This document shows positions 9,860-23,376 of a DNA stretch of 64,000 bases, in pieces (position 1 is the stretch's first letter; each line of letters begins with the position of its first letter). The DNA is from Hyaloperonospora brassicae (lineage: Eukaryota; Oomycota; Peronosporomycetes; Peronosporales; Peronosporaceae): positions 1 to 64,000 of the forward strand of contig CANTFL010000929.1 in the NCBI GenBank assembly GCA_947650285.1. The letters are read 5' to 3'. Under the pieces are notes generated by a model. It was not told the origin of the DNA. It saw only the letters and a program-made list of their open reading frames with translations, and did not search any database. The position numbers were made by a program, and so were the translations under genes.

Positions 9860-11980
9860 CGATAAGCATGGGTTCCATCCTTGGCTTAAAGTCACAGGAG
9901 TTGTCTAATTAAGAAGCTGCTAAGCTCACAAATCTTCTGAAGGGGGTTTAATGGAAATGGTTAGGTGAAATTTACAATCTAACCCAAAGTGGCATACGGC
10001 ATGGAATATCCTTTGACTCTAATGCATCAGCTGCACTGGCCGACTTATCACGGCAATAGTGTTGTTTTAGTGTGTGAAAAGTACATTTTTGCAGATTTGA
10101 CCATCAAAAATGCAACATCAAATGCGAACTTGATTTGCCACCTTGCACTCAGCGGATCGCGCTTTATAGCGTAGTTTACGGCAATTTGGCACTTGCAAAG
10201 GGTAGAGACTGCCTTAAGATCAACTGAACGACCTTCTTCCTACATGTTGCAATAAAAATCATCTCGAGATTATCTTTCCAAGATAATTTTACTTTTACGC
10301 CTACAACGATCCCTCTTCGGCTGTTACATTTATCCTAAATTATACGACTAAAATTTACCCATGGTTTTTTCCTTTAAGCTAATGGCTCTGACATAATCTT
10401 TTACGCTTCTACCCTAATGGCTTAGCCATAAAGATAACATCCTTCCTTGCTTGATGAGTACGTCAACATAATGGTCGTAATCGCTGGACCATCAGATAAT
10501 TATCATATAAAACCGGTGTGATCCTCTCGCTCGGTGCAAAATATCTCCGTGATGAGATATGATGGAATGGGACAGATCTACTTTTAATCAAATGTTCTTG
10601 ATGTTTGCAACAAGTATACGAACGCGATCGAAAATGTCATGCGATCGCACTTGCGATTCACTAGCTACAGTTCTCCACAATCTTCAAAGAGACATGGAAA
10701 TCAGCAATCGGCTAGGATGAGGTATTAATCTGTATCTTTGAGGTCGATAACCATAGGAACGACGAGGTACTATCTTTGACGCGATTCGCGGCGGTAGTTC
10801 TGCAGCGTATACGACTGAGTGCTATCCAACTGGGTTTCCGCCACCAGATAGGACGGTGGAGGAGTAGCCTAGTGTATCCCGACTGACCCTATTATTCTGC
10901 CAGTGGACGCTAAACATATGAATTGCATGTCCCGGGAGATGTGTGAGAATAAGAGCGCGAGTTAAAAAGGTTTCTCCACTGATAGGGCTATATATATCGG
11001 TATAAATATCTTATATGAAGAGCGATCAGTCTTGTCGTGCTCTTTTACATCTTTTAGCAAGCGGGAGACATGTTTGTGCGTGAAGCTCTGTCAAACGTTT
11101 CAGAACATGTTCTGATATCGTGTTAAGATTTAGAATTTGATTTACACGGCTGCAAACATGTTATATGACCGCAAGACTATCTTTTAGGTAATTATACGTG
11201 ACGGATACAATTAGTTTCGATTGTGACCGCGTACCGATTTTGCAAGAAAGAAATATAACCTTAATTTTTGGATTCTAGGGCACCCTAAGCGGCATCTTAA
11301 GCGTATATGAGTTGCCTAGGATCCTTTACACGCGTTTAAGGATGATGTTATCATGTCAATGCCTAAATCTTCTACTCTATTTTCCACTTTGTTGATATGG
11401 TGTAATACATGTGGATTGTAAAAATTTCTTGCCGTGAAAATAAGGCTTCACTCATTCAGAATTTAATATCTATCTATCAAAGGTTCTGCTTTGTAATTGT
11501 TCACGAAGATGGAACAACTTTCTTAATCTAGTGGTCTTCAATTTTCCAAGATTGCTGTGCTGGCTGCTGTGTGCATCTGGGGTACTGCATATACATATTA
11601 TTTTTCTCGCCATAGATAACCTCATCATTATCGCCGTTGCTGCTTATCTAGTGCTTATGACATAGGAATGCCAATCGTCAAAGCGTTTTTTCTTCTGAAT
11701 TCGCAATTTCTAATTGCTATTGTGACCATCAATCACATCTGTCGCGCCGACGTTTCGGTTGGTCCGTGATGGGCAAGATACTCACATTCAATTTGTAATA
11801 GCGATTGTTCTAATACAAATACTAAATTGACCATACAAAACAATATGGATACGAACGCGTACCACACCTAAAACATTTGCGGAATTTGCTGTTCGATATC
11901 CTCATCCTTAAAGTCATCGAGAGCATATTTTGCGATCTCCAAGGCCTCGTTCCAGCTCGCTATTGATCTCAACCTTCCAC
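9860..11980. other. AT-rich filler, no gene seen
   Basis: No open frame above about 60 codons with protein-like composition and no recognised repeat core. It borders the left arm of the inverted duplication. The stretch at 10885-10935 is loosely similar to 16250-16330 in the spacer of the inverted repeat, but too weakly to call. Confidence 0.5.
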
Positions 11981-12911
11981 TGTCTATAATGCAGCTGCTG
12001 CTTTTCGCCGAACCATCGGTTTATTGATGGATAGATGTGGATATTGTCTAGCTTTTTTACGTATCGAGACAAGAAATATAGATTATATTGGCAAATGTGG
12101 ACCCATGTCTACGCTGGATCATGGGGCAAATTCTGGAGTCGAAATATCGAGTCGATAAAAGAACGAGCATGGGGTTCTGCTTTAGTTTACTCAGGTAAGG
12201 CAAATATCTGTATCATCTTGCAAAAGTATTTGGAAACAAAACAATACATGTATTCTTGCGACCGTCTTCCGGTGAGACAAATGCGAAGTCTGCTCGGAAG
12301 CTTTACTAACGCTCTACTGTAATTATTAGAGACCTTACTCATGCACAACAAAATCTTAACCATTGGCACGCCTTGCAATCAACAACATACCAAGATGATA
12401 ACTAAATGGTACATCATGACACTTCTACATGATCTGCGATCGCCAGTTATTTTACATCGAGTAGAACAGCGACACGTGATGAGTTTCCGGTAGCGAACAT
12501 GTGGAAAAGGAAAATCGTCACGTGGTGTGTAGCGATCCGATAAGAGCCCATACGTCATCTTTGAGGTCTTAAACTCTTGCATGGACGCATTTCAAAAATA
12601 GCCATTTTAACTTACAATACTTATCCCTTTCCCGTAAGTCTTTCAGTCTCAATTCGTCAAGCAGTATCCAAGGTGGAATACCATAAGTCACGCTTGCAAC
12701 GATGGAGGTCTCACTATTATATATTATATTATTTTCCAAATCAAGCTGATACATGTTTGAATCAGAACGACGCTTTTCTGTAACAATTACAACTACGCGT
12801 AGAAAGTATATTCAGCTACGATCAGTGGAAACGATGACATTTATCAAAATTTTGACTATGCACGATCGTGTGTAATGAAGCATGGTCGATACAGGTGATA
12901 AAAATTCATGT

Positions 12912-13480
12912 TGTGGTGAAGTAGTGATCACAAATTGCTTGTGATATCAACTCTTCACTAGCACCCAGACGTCCGACTATCGGAGGGGTTACTTCGCTAT
13001 CGTGTTTAGTTCTTTCTTCACCTTGTGTACCCGTCGTTTGGGCAGGATGCACGCTTCCATATGGACTCGTGCTGATGAAAAACTTGACCGCATTTGGGAT
13101 GGATTAGTGGTTGAATGAAAGTCTTCACACGATCATAGGTCATTTTAGGGTGCTCGATACGTGTCACCCTGGTTTATACGAGATTGCCTCGTCCAAAGTA
13201 GATGCTTCATTCGTAACCATTCTGAATACCCGAGCTGTCTCGAGATCCTTCACTCTGCGTTCAATCGCAGTCGAAGAGCTTGGAGATATCTTGCACTCCT
13301 GGACAAATTATCCAGGAGTGATCTTCGTAGTTGTGGGATTCCAAACAATCCTACCCGTAAAGAGGAAAGACACGTGTGCACTTATAAGTAAATTGACTTA
13401 TCATTAAATGTTATCCTACCAAAGTCTAAACCTCTGGCTAATCTTATTGCATTCGTTAGGATAAACCATTACGTGTCGCT
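12912..13480 (+). repeat. Family-B LTR inside the left arm
   Basis: Starts TGTGGTGAAGTAGTGATCAC and contains ACCTTGTGTACCCGTCG at about 13020, then the GAGATTGCCTCGTCCAAAGTAGA region homologous to 42690. It precedes the 15-bp repeat array at 13568. The mirror copy is at 18698-19266. Confidence 0.65.
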
Positions 13481-13567
13481 ATGTGCTGTCGAGATTTGAT
13501 CTTCCATCGTATTCGGTGGTTCACACCATATTACCAAAACATAATCATCGAAAGATTGCGGTTCACG

Positions 13568-13685
13568 ACATCGCGTCACCCGAGACCACGTCACCCAATA
13601 CCACATCCTCTACGATCACGTTACCCAACATCACACACTTCCAAGATCGCATCATCCAATATCGCACCTTTCAAGATCGGGGTTG
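13568..13685 (+). repeat. 15-bp degenerate tandem array
   Basis: About eight units alternate around ATCACGTTACCCAAC and ACCACGTCACCCAAT. It sits after the family-B LTR core, at the place where the copy at 5826 has its 6492-6550 array, but with a different unit. It is mirrored in the right arm at 18493-18610. Confidence 0.7.
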
Positions 13686-14189
13686 AAAATTTCTTCACCC
13701 GATATCGCGGTGTAGTGCACCCCATTGTGTGGCTCACATCAAAGCAAATTTCGTACTTAGTCAGAGCGTGATCTACGGTCCACACTTCTTTTCGCTACGC
13801 TTCACCACATTTTCCTTATCGATAAGCCAAGAATTCCACCTGTGCATACTTCACGTAAATTGATTTTATAATACGCACTGAATGAGTGAGCTAACATTCT
13901 TGCGTCTGGAGAAATGGTAACAGACAACACTCTGCCGACTTTTGTACCATGGTGCGTCAACACACGTCCAAATGTTATAATGCTGACTTCACAAGTTACG
14001 TCAAACGATCTGTCTTGGTCTTCACTCGTCAACACTTTCATTTGCATTCTCTTTGATTGGTTTCATCAAAGTAATATGATTCATATTCAATAACCTATGA
14101 ACGATTTACAGTGTTCAAAATCATACACGAATTAGGCATGTCATATCGGTGTTATCGCGCAATTAATTGTTTAGGCATGCCAACTAATA

Positions 14190-14285
14190 GAGAGGATTCG
14201 ACTGATGAAATACCTGTATTTGCATAGAGAGAATTCGACTGATGAAATTCCTGTATTTGCACAGGGAGAATTCGCATGATCAAAT
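14190..14285 (+). repeat. 37-bp tandem repeat, 2.5 copies
   Basis: Two adjacent 37-bp units contain GATTCGACTGATGAAAT and CCTGTATTTGCA, followed by a partial third. The same structure is present inverted at 17893-17988, with one base difference (GAATTC against GGATTC). Confidence 0.85.
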
Positions 14286-14796
14286 AAAAGTATTCCGCGT
14301 ACAAATCTTAGTACAAGTCTTCCATTTTATGTATCTGTCTTTTATCAATTTACTTCCGTGAACTTACGTTTTTCCATCAACTACGACCATCGAGTAAATA
14401 CGTGTAATCTTCTCTGCAATAAATACAATACGTTTTTGGTTGTTTCGCTAATCATATCTTCCAAGAAATGCCTAGGTTCTAGAATCGTCAATCAAGCTAT
14501 CTCCGGAGACAATGTCGTGGTCAAAATTAGACCAAGCGTGCACCACCTACTATAAATCCGTTTCTCATACAAGTCATTTGACATATCATTTACTTCCGGG
14601 CATCATCCCTTCAGTCTCTCGGGCACTCATTTCCTCACCATCAGCAAGATGTGGTCACGCAACCAGAGAGATGTTCTATACTATCGACTCCCAACAGATC
14701 TAGGATGGGGATGCTGCCATGACAAAGAAAGATTCAATTATTTTTTTCTTTATGTGTGAATTTCGCTCTCGAGCTGATTCTCTCGGTCATGCGACG

Positions 14797-17381
14797 ACGA
14801 ATGGAAGTGGTGCATCTTTGACGTTATTTAGGCTCCCGTATCGTTGTATGTATAAAACGTTTAGGTAAAAAACTTTCCTGCATTGCATATATGTCCAATT
14901 ATGGTATCAATTAATTTACTACTGACTCCATTTCACCTAATAAGGACAACAACACGTTTGGAGATTATCTACCCAGAAGATTTAATTAATTGGAACCATA
15001 AGGTGTCGTCAGGCGTTAATAAAAAACCAACTTTGCCAAATCTCTAATGCCTCGTTTATTTAAATGTTAAGGTCTTAGGTTGTCATATAACCATTACTAT
15101 CGATTAAGGCATGTGATCATAGTGATAACAAAAATTCACAATGTTTATGTGAAGCCTTGATATCGATTAATAATATATGTTAAATATTGCATGGCGCATC
15201 TGAACCATCATTTGTAAATTGTTGCGCTCCAAAAATAGCATTTGATCGTGCGGCCAATATATTATGAATATATATATATGACACTCCAGCTGACGAAGAT
15301 GCGTGATAGTTCCTTCATTATGTAATTTGACATAAACGCATCATTGTCCAGATTATTCTTACGAACAGTAAAGATAGACTTACAAGGGTCTAGAAACACT
15401 TTTTATGCTTTTGATGACGAAAAAATCACCGCCTTAGCTAGAATTGGTCATTTTTTCTGCATTTATATTACATAATGACTTCATTACAGCACTTTATTTG
15501 CGTCTTTGTCCTTTGTTGCCTTACGGTCGATCGTTAGGCTTAACTTTCGACCTATTTAGCAAATGGATCCGATACATACAGGTGGATGCGTTCTATCCTG
15601 TAGTTGAGTCGATAAGTGGCTGTAGATTGCAGCAGGTTGCAATCCTCTGATCAATTGTAAGCTATAGGTGTGCTGCCTTCGAAATGTTAAATGCTAGTAT
15701 TCCATCTCTAAAAAGCATAGTTTATATCGTCTAGTTGATGGTAAAAATGGTCTAGGAACGAGCCCTTTATTTTAATCTCACGTCACCTCGTAATGTAATT
15801 TCGGTAAAAGGAGTATATAAACATATGTTTACAAGTCTACCCGACAAATATTTTAATAATGGAATAAATTGCACCTTATTATATGGCACATGAAATAAAC
15901 TACAAATTTTGCATGCGGTAAGAAAAACGTGTAAGATCCGCTGCACGCTTTATAATACAATAACTTCTCTCGACGTATATATTTGGCACGCAGCGGTTGC
16001 ATTGTTTGATAAATACGCGCCTTCGTCTTTACGCTACCTAAGATTATCTGGGTTGTGAAGCTAGATCTACTAGGTCCATACTTGTTATCGTCCCGCTAGA
16101 TTAAATTCCATAACATACAATTAGTCGAGTAATCATCATAGCGAATAATATTTGATAATGTCATCGAATTTAACAAAAGGTGATAATTTATGTATAAACA
16201 TTTGCGATAAAATCAAAGATGCAGCGAGCCTTACGGTGGCGTACAGGAGTCGACCTGAAATTAGTGGCAGCTTTTCAACGTTCTGCCAGAATATCTACCG
16301 TCAATAAATACATATGAACTACATGCTGGTTATAATATACGTTATCAAATTTGTGAAATGTATACTCGTTTATTGTTCCACATTACTCGTTCCCCTTAGG
16401 GATAACATCATGGTACTGAGAGCTATCCTTCGAAGTAAGAACCGGTTTACGGCTTGCATTCGGGGTCGCTTAATCAGGTAGATTGTACGCAAATGGTGTT
16501 TGCTTTATCCGCAATATTTTTATAGCTATTAAGTCCCAATAATTAGACGCAGACAAGTGATCCCTATTGTAATAAGGCTCTATGCGTGTCCCTGATGACA
16601 TTTTGCAAGGTTTGGACACTTACTCCGGTACTAACCGTATCCTTATGTGGACTAGGGAGCACAGAAAGATATCTGTAATATCATTTGGTGATAATGTGAT
16701 GTGTATTTTTAATAATCTTACATCATTTTCTATCAATTTAGTGCACCTAACTATAAATATATATTATTAATCAGATGTAAATCATCCATATTTTCTCACC
16801 ACTGATGGCGTGTCTCCAACATTTGGAGCCATGATGGCATATCGCAGCCTATGTTTAAGTAAACGTGTGCAGCGGATAACAGTATTCTTCATCAATTTTT
16901 CTTACCGGTAAAACCATTCGGGTATTTTAAAGACTCAACCATGATTAGTCAAATAAATATGATAAATAAAGTGTGCCACGACAGTTTACATTGTGCATTT
17001 CTCAACTAAAATTTCACACGAGAACTAACCTTGCTACAATATGTGTTTATCATATTGAAAGTGTAGGGTAACTCTTTGACAATACCTCTGTCACATGTAC
17101 AACATCAGACTGTAATCATCACCTTCTCTGCTATTTCGCATCCTTGTTCACATTGCAAAGTTCTATAGATATAATTAAGAAAGATACTATACTCTTTGTG
17201 ATAAAAAAATCTTAGAAATGGAATGGACACGTGGCACCCATTTGAACAAGTTTGGCATGATGCCCATCAACAATCCATTCATAGTTTTACGAGATGTAGA
17301 AACATTTTCTCCTTCATCATTGATTCATATACCAATATTTTTTCTGCCCACCATCATCCGTACAATATCCCTTGCGTATGT
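14797..17381. other. AT-rich spacer of the inverted duplication
   Basis: About 2.6 kb with high AT content. Open frames (15444-15650, 16582-16770, 17223-17444) are short and lack domains. The two halves of the spacer are not each other's reverse complement. No promoter, RNA gene or transposase could be recognised. Confidence 0.6.
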
Positions 17382-20197
17382 CATCGCATGACCTGGAGAA
17401 TCAGCTCGAGAGCGAAATTCACACATAAAGAAAAAAATAGTTGAATCTTTCTTTGTCATGGCAGCATCCCCATCCTAGATCTGTTGGGAGTCGATAGTAT
17501 AGAACATCTCTCAGGTTGCGTGACCACATCTTGCTGATGACGAGGAAATGAGTGCCCGAGAGACTGAAGGGATGATACCCGGAAGTAAATGATATGTTAA
17601 ATGACTTGTATGAGAAACGGATTTATAGTAGGTGGTGCACGCTTGGTCTAATTTTGACCACGACATTGTCTCCGGAGATAGCTTGATTGACGATTCTAGA
17701 ACCTAGGCATTTCTTGGAAGATATGATTAGCGAAACAACCAAAAACGTATTGTATTTATTGCAGAGAAGATTACACGTATTTACTCGATGGTCGTAGTTG
17801 ATGGAAAAACGTAAGTTCACGGAAGTAAATTGATAAAAGACAGATACATAGAATGGAAGACTTGTACTAAGATTTGTACGCGGAATACTTTTATTTGATC
17901 ATGCGAATTCTCCCTGTGCAAATACAGGAATTTCATCAGTCGAATCCTCTCTATGCAAATACAGGTATTTCATCAGTCGAATCCTCTCTATTAGTTGGCA
18001 TGCCTAAACAATTAATTGCGCGATAACACCGATATGACATGCCTAATTCGTGTATGATTTTGAACACTGTAAATCGTTCATAGGTTATTGAATATGAATC
18101 ATATTACTTTGATGAAACCAATCAAAGAGAATGCAAATGAAAGTGTTGACGAGTGAAGACCAAGACAGATCGTTTGACGTAACTTGTGAAGTCAGCATTA
18201 TAACATTTGGACGTGTGTTGACGCACCATGGTACAAAAGTCGGCAGAGTGTTGTCTGTTACCATTTCTCCAGACGCAAGAATGTTAGCTCACTCATTCAG
18301 TGCGTATTATAAAATCAATTTACGTGAAGTATGCACAGGTGGAATTCTTGGCTTATCGATAAGGAAAATGTGGTGAAGCGTAGCGAAAAGAAGTGTGGAC
18401 CGTAGATCACGCTCTGACTAAGTACGAAATTTGCTTTGATGTGAGCCACACAATGGGGTGCACTACACCGCGATATCGGGTGAAGAAATTTTCAACCCCG
18501 ATCTTGAAAGGTGCGATATTGGATGATGCGATCTTGGAAGTGTGTGATGTTGGGTAACGTGATCGTAGAGGATGTGGTATTGGGTGACGTGGTCTCGGGT
18601 GACGCGATGTCGTGAACCGCAATCTTTCGATGATTATGTTTTGGTAATATGGTGTGAACCACCGAATACGATGGAAGATCAAATCTCGACAGCACATAGC
18701 GACACGTAATGGTTTATCCTAACGAATGCAATAAGATTAGCCAGAGGTTTAGACTTTGGTAGGATAACATTTAATGATAAGTCAATTTACTTATAAGTGC
18801 ACACGTGTCTTTCCTCTTTACAGGTAGGATTGTTTGGAATCCCACAACTACGAAGATCACTCCTGGATAATTTGTCCAGGAGTGCAAGATATCTCCAAGC
18901 TCTTCGACTGCGATTGAACGCAGAGTGAAGGATCTCGAGACAGCTCGGGTATTCAGAATGGTTACGAATGAAGCATCTACTTTGGACGAGGCAATCTCGT
19001 ATAAACCAGGGTGACACGTATCGAGCACCCTAAAATGACCTATGATCGTGTGAAGACTTTCATTCAACCACTAATCCATCCCAAATGCGGTCAAGTTTTT
19101 CATCAGCACGAGTCCATATGGAAGCGTGCATCCTGCCCAAACGACGGGTACACAAGGTGAAGAAAGAACTAAACACGATAGCGAAGTAACCCCTCCGATA
19201 GTCGGACGTCTGGGTGCTAGTGAAGAGTTGATATCACAAGCAATTTGTGATCACTACTTCACCACAACATGAATTTTTATCACCTGTATCGACCATGCTT
19301 CATTACACACGATCGTGCATAGTCAAAATTTTGATAAATGTCATCGTTTCCACTGATCGTAGCTGAATATACTTTCTACGCGTAGTTGTAATTGTTACAG
19401 AAAAGCGTCGTTCTGATTCAAACATGTATCAGCTTGATTTGGAAAATAATATAATATATAATAGTGAGACCTCCATCGTTGCAAGCGTGACTTATGGTAT
19501 TCCACCTTGGATACTGCTTGACGAATTGAGACTGAAAGACTTACGGGAAAGGGATAAGTATTGTAAGTTAAAATGGCTATTTTTGAAATGCGTCCATGCA
19601 AGAGTTTAAGACCTCAAAGATGACGTATGGGCTCTTATCGGATCGCTACACACCACGTGACGATTTTCCTTTTCCACATGTTCGCTACCGGAAACTCATC
19701 ACGTGTCGCTGTTCTACTCGATGTAAAATAACTGGCGATCGCAGATCATGTAGAAGTGTCATGATGTACCATTTAGTTATCATCTTGGTATGTTGTTGAT
19801 TGCAAGGCGTGCCAATGGTTAAGATTTTGTTGTGCATGAGTAAGGTCTCTAATAATTACAGTAGAGCGTTAGTAAAGCTTCCGAGCAGACTTCGCATTTG
19901 TCTCACCGGAAGACGGTCGCAAGAATACATGTATTGTTTTGTTTCCAAATACTTTTGCAAGATGATACAGATATTTGCCTTACCTGAGTAAACTAAAGCA
20001 GAACCCCATGCTCGTTCTTTTATCGACTCGATATTTCGACTCCAGAATTTGCCCCATGATCCAGCGTAGACATGGGTCCACATTTGCCAATATAATCTAT
20101 ATTTCTTGTCTCGATACGTAAAAAAGCTAGACAATATCCACATCTATCCATCAATAAACCGATGGTTCGGCGAAAAGCAGCAGCTGCATTATAGACA
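17382..20197. repeat. Right arm of 2.8-kb inverted duplication
   Basis: Mirror of 11981-14796. At its outer edge (20197) an open frame on the minus strand (20376-20020) runs across the border without a break, whereas at the left border (11981) it is cut. This suggests that the right arm is in its original place and the left arm is the copy. The inference holds only if that frame was once a real gene. Confidence 0.95.
18698..19266 (-). repeat. Family-B LTR inside the right arm
   Basis: Reverse-complement copy of the LTR at 12912-13480. It has the same internal order and ends at GTGATCACTACTTCACCACA (19247-19266). Confidence 0.65.
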
Positions 20198-21019
20198 ATA
20201 GAAAGGTACGTAAGGGTCTGCAATCTTGTTAGTGAAGGCCAGGCGCAATCTTGAATATATTTTTTCAACGTGTGGCGCTCATACCACGAAGTTTCCACCT
20301 GCCGATGGTAGAAGTTCGAAGCATTACTAGCGAGGTGTTGACCGAGAACATCGATCATAATTTCATAAGGCCGCAAGAAACCACAAGCACTCTTGGAACA
20401 TAGAACTTTTTTTTAACTATATTTAATCCACTCGAGTGCCCGCTACCAAGGCCATGTTATAGTTCCTATCCAACAAAAGGTTGCAGTGCCAACTTCCTTG
20501 GATACCATTCGGTATGCCTTCCCGAACCTGTCCATGTTGGTAACACACCGGATCTAGCGTTTTTATACTCGCATACTCCCGTGAGTATACCCTGCTCATA
20601 AAATAAAGGCTCAGGTCTTTTATCTATACCAAGGGTGATATCTACCTCCTCTGGCGTGTCCACCATGTCATTCCCAGCCAGAGATGGCCGTCAGCACCAA
20701 AATAAGCATCCGACGAGACGTTTATTACACAGTTCAGAGGCGAGAAATACATAAAAGTCCGAAAGTGAATCTCGTCCCTTGATACATGAACCAACTCAAA
20801 AATGCTTTATTCCTTAGAGTCCTCGCGTTTACAGCCAATTTTCCGGTTTGGTGGAATTTCGTTCTGACCATCCGCTCCGAGCAGTTGCCAATCATGGCGA
20901 GCATCTTGTCCAGTGCCACCTCGGGTACTGCCGAATTTCCTGCCTATCGGTGATCTTTGGTAATTTTTTATCGTCTGCCACCACTGAGGTTTTAGTATAC
21001 TAGGCTGCGCCGCCAACAC
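20020..21019 (-). pseudogene. Unrecognised gene relic crossing the right arm border
   Basis: Minus-strand open segments at 21019-20807, 20919-20734, 20666-20466 and 20376-20020 have protein-like composition and follow one another with frame changes. The last one (118 residues, many Tyr, Trp, His and Cys) spans the right edge of the inverted arm at 20197. I considered a piggyBac-like transposase but could not find its Asp residues or the C-terminal Cys-rich finger. No domain is assigned. It is best taken as a decayed gene or transposon fragment. Confidence 0.35.
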
Positions 21020-22600
21020 GTTTCGTTGAGCTCATCGCCCTTATCAAGCTGTTGTATTGAACTCGTACAAGGTAGGTAAAAAGTAAAGGTAAAGTATATA
21101 ATGTGATATCTTCTTTCGTTCACACTATCCATAATGTGATTTTCTTTCACTACAACTTGACATAGTCAAGTTGCAGATGGCGTACAGTCGATTCCACACG
21201 TCTCAAAGTGCTGAATTTATATGTTTACCGTATCTATCGTCCCATTCTCCTTGATTTATTGGCGTTTTCACATATCGTCCGTCTCTAATCTTTACATTTA
21301 TCAAGCTGTCATGGTTGCAATAAATTGGTTGAAGTCGAACCTTACCTATAACAGGTCTTTAAATTACACTTAAAATGCTTAAAACCATTGTTAATGAATA
21401 TATTAAACAAGACGTTGTAAAATTAAGTTAATGCTATGCTTGGCAACGTACATAAAACAAAAATTAAATGTATCTAGCGCAAATGACCACTGCTTGGAAA
21501 TATTTGTAAAGTTACGTCGAAATTAAAATTGTGAGATCTTGATGAAGGTATCCGCTCACTACCGATTGCTCGCTTCAAGAATAGATTGGTGGTAATTATG
21601 GTAAAAGAATAGACTTTATACAATGCCGAATATACCATAGAGGTTTCTTATAATTATATACGTAGCATTTAAATTTGTTAAGATTATTATAATATAAGTT
21701 TAACCCTTCTCCGTTGTATCTAACATGCACGGACTCAGTCCCACCCGTACCACCAAAAATGATATTTATTGGTTGGCATTTGAATTGAGATAGATTGATT
21801 ACGGGAAATTTATTCCGACACAGAAGAGTGCTTATTAATCCATTCTAACCCCCATTTTCAATTATCATCGCACGATTCGCAAGGCTATGCGGCGTGCAGC
21901 CAAATTTGCAAAAAACGCGTCTACACGAATGCAATCAGCTGAGAGGGCATATAACTATCAAGTAGCAGTATATTGAATTGTCTGTATTGATATCGGACAG
22001 ACTGCAAATGTAATGGTTGTAGGTGAATGTCGTGACAAACCACGTCTAGATAGTGCACCTGCTTCACCATTCACGGGTGCAATCCATAACAACGATGATT
22101 TTGACCCTCAGAATTATATCTGGAAATCCCTTCAAACGTTGCATCCAAATCATAACCTTATTCTGAGCCTGCCGGTTATGCCGAGCGGTAGAGTTGACGA
22201 CTCAAACATTGTAAAACGGTGGCGGATGTGACGCCGTGATCACAAAGATTCTAGGGCTGTCTGTTTATTCATATGAAATACCTACTGAATAGAGCCAATT
22301 ATAATTACTCAAGCGCGACCTAAGTTAGAGTCACGGTGACAGTCGACCTAGTGGTAACATCTCGTATCGCTTCCAAGATGAATTGACACCCCAACTAAGT
22401 TTAGATCGTTGTTATGAAATATTTACAGCTTGGTATGGAGTCCTTTTATTATAAATTTTTAAAAATTCATCGCCTTGACTACGGTGTCTAGACTATAGCA
22501 TTCAGCACAACTACTGCGTCGAAATATTCTTTCGAAAAGAATGGCACAACAGAATCATGACTGCGACGGTCACATACTTGATCAAATATTTAATGAATGT
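21020..22600. other. AT-rich filler, no gene recognised
   Basis: Contains a 72-codon open frame at 22013-22231 plus with no recognisable motif. The rest is low-complexity AT-rich sequence. It may hold the decayed 3' LTR side of element A3, but I could not align it. Confidence 0.4.
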
Positions 22601-22642
22601 ATCGACAAAGTTGAATGAAATAAACGTGAAGTATGCATGAAC

Positions 22643-22747
22643 GAAATTGTTTCAGCTCGCAGCAGGATCGAGAGACGTGCCTTGATCGGAGCGCGATACA
22701 ACTTTCACCGGTTGTCGAAAGAGGATGTTTTGCCTTGTCTCCAATAG
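22643..22747 (+). pseudogene. Antisense-gene fragment, element A3
   Basis: A 34-codon open segment on the plus strand, opposite to pol of the same element, reads GARYNFHRLSKE in its centre and ends at TAG (22745). It matches GARYKFHRLSRE of the antisense gene in A1 (29076 on). Seven of the ten codons in the block GARY-x-FHRLS differ from A1 only by silent third-position changes. One changes Lys to Asn and two are identical. That pattern fits selection on this protein before the element decayed. Confidence 0.55.
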
Positions 22748-23376
22748 AGACATTAATATCAGAGTTGTATTGACCAACACTTCCGTGTTTTTAGGATTTC
22801 CTTTGTCTTGAATTAGCCGTATTGTAGGGTATGGACCTACTTAAAGATGTACGAAGGCATTGTGACTTTACGATTTTTTATATACGCATGGGGCATACGT
22901 TTTAAAATATATATAATTGTAAATTGGACCTTTTTTAAATTCTTGGACGAGGCTTTAAATGTGCGCACGACAAACTCACGACTCTAAAAACCCCGCCACT
23001 GCAAGAGGTAACTCGTCCGGCTTGCCTCCATGAAACTGGAACGGATGTCAACCCGCATCCTTTTTTAAGAAAAGTAATTTATAATCCTTCAGCTACGCGA
23101 GGAGCTTGAACATGAGCAAGACAGGGGTCTGACCTGACTGTTACTTTGCAGAAGTATTAAAACGGTCTCTAGAAGGATTACACCAAGTAAAAATTTTCGT
23201 GGTTGAATTTCGAAGTACAATCTAATATCGTAAAGACTACATCGCGTGGCCGAAAAAAATTAGTTTTGAGTACAAAGGGAGGTTAAATTCGTTACAAGAC
23301 AAGTTAGTCATTTAAAAACTGATCCCAAGATCTGATATAAATTTCGATAGTGGTTGATATTCTCACCTTTAAGAGG

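Larger units (their letters stand above)
11981..14796. repeat. Left arm of 2.8-kb inverted duplication
   Basis: This arm is the reverse complement of 17382-20197. Paired positions add up to 32178 over the whole length with no net indel. The outer edge lies at TGTCTATAATGC (11981) and the inner edge near GGTCATGCG (about 14796). I found only a handful of mismatches (for example near 13366, 14334, 14595, 14635 and 14728), so identity is about 99.5%. The arm contains a complete-looking family-B LTR plus non-LTR sequence on both sides, so it is a segmental duplication and not merely two LTRs. Confidence 0.95.

Noticed and set aside
12035..12322. Open frames inside the inverted arms (12035-12322, 13111-13407, 13802-14047 and mirrors)
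   Set aside because: They appear twice only because the arms are duplicated. Some lie in LTR sequence, and none shows a domain.
14190..14285. CRISPR-like repeat array
   Set aside because: The repeats are directly adjacent 37-bp units without spacers, in a eukaryotic repeat context.
20734..21019. piggyBac-type transposase
   Set aside because: Some segments looked suggestive, but the catalytic Asp residues and the Cys-rich end could not be found.
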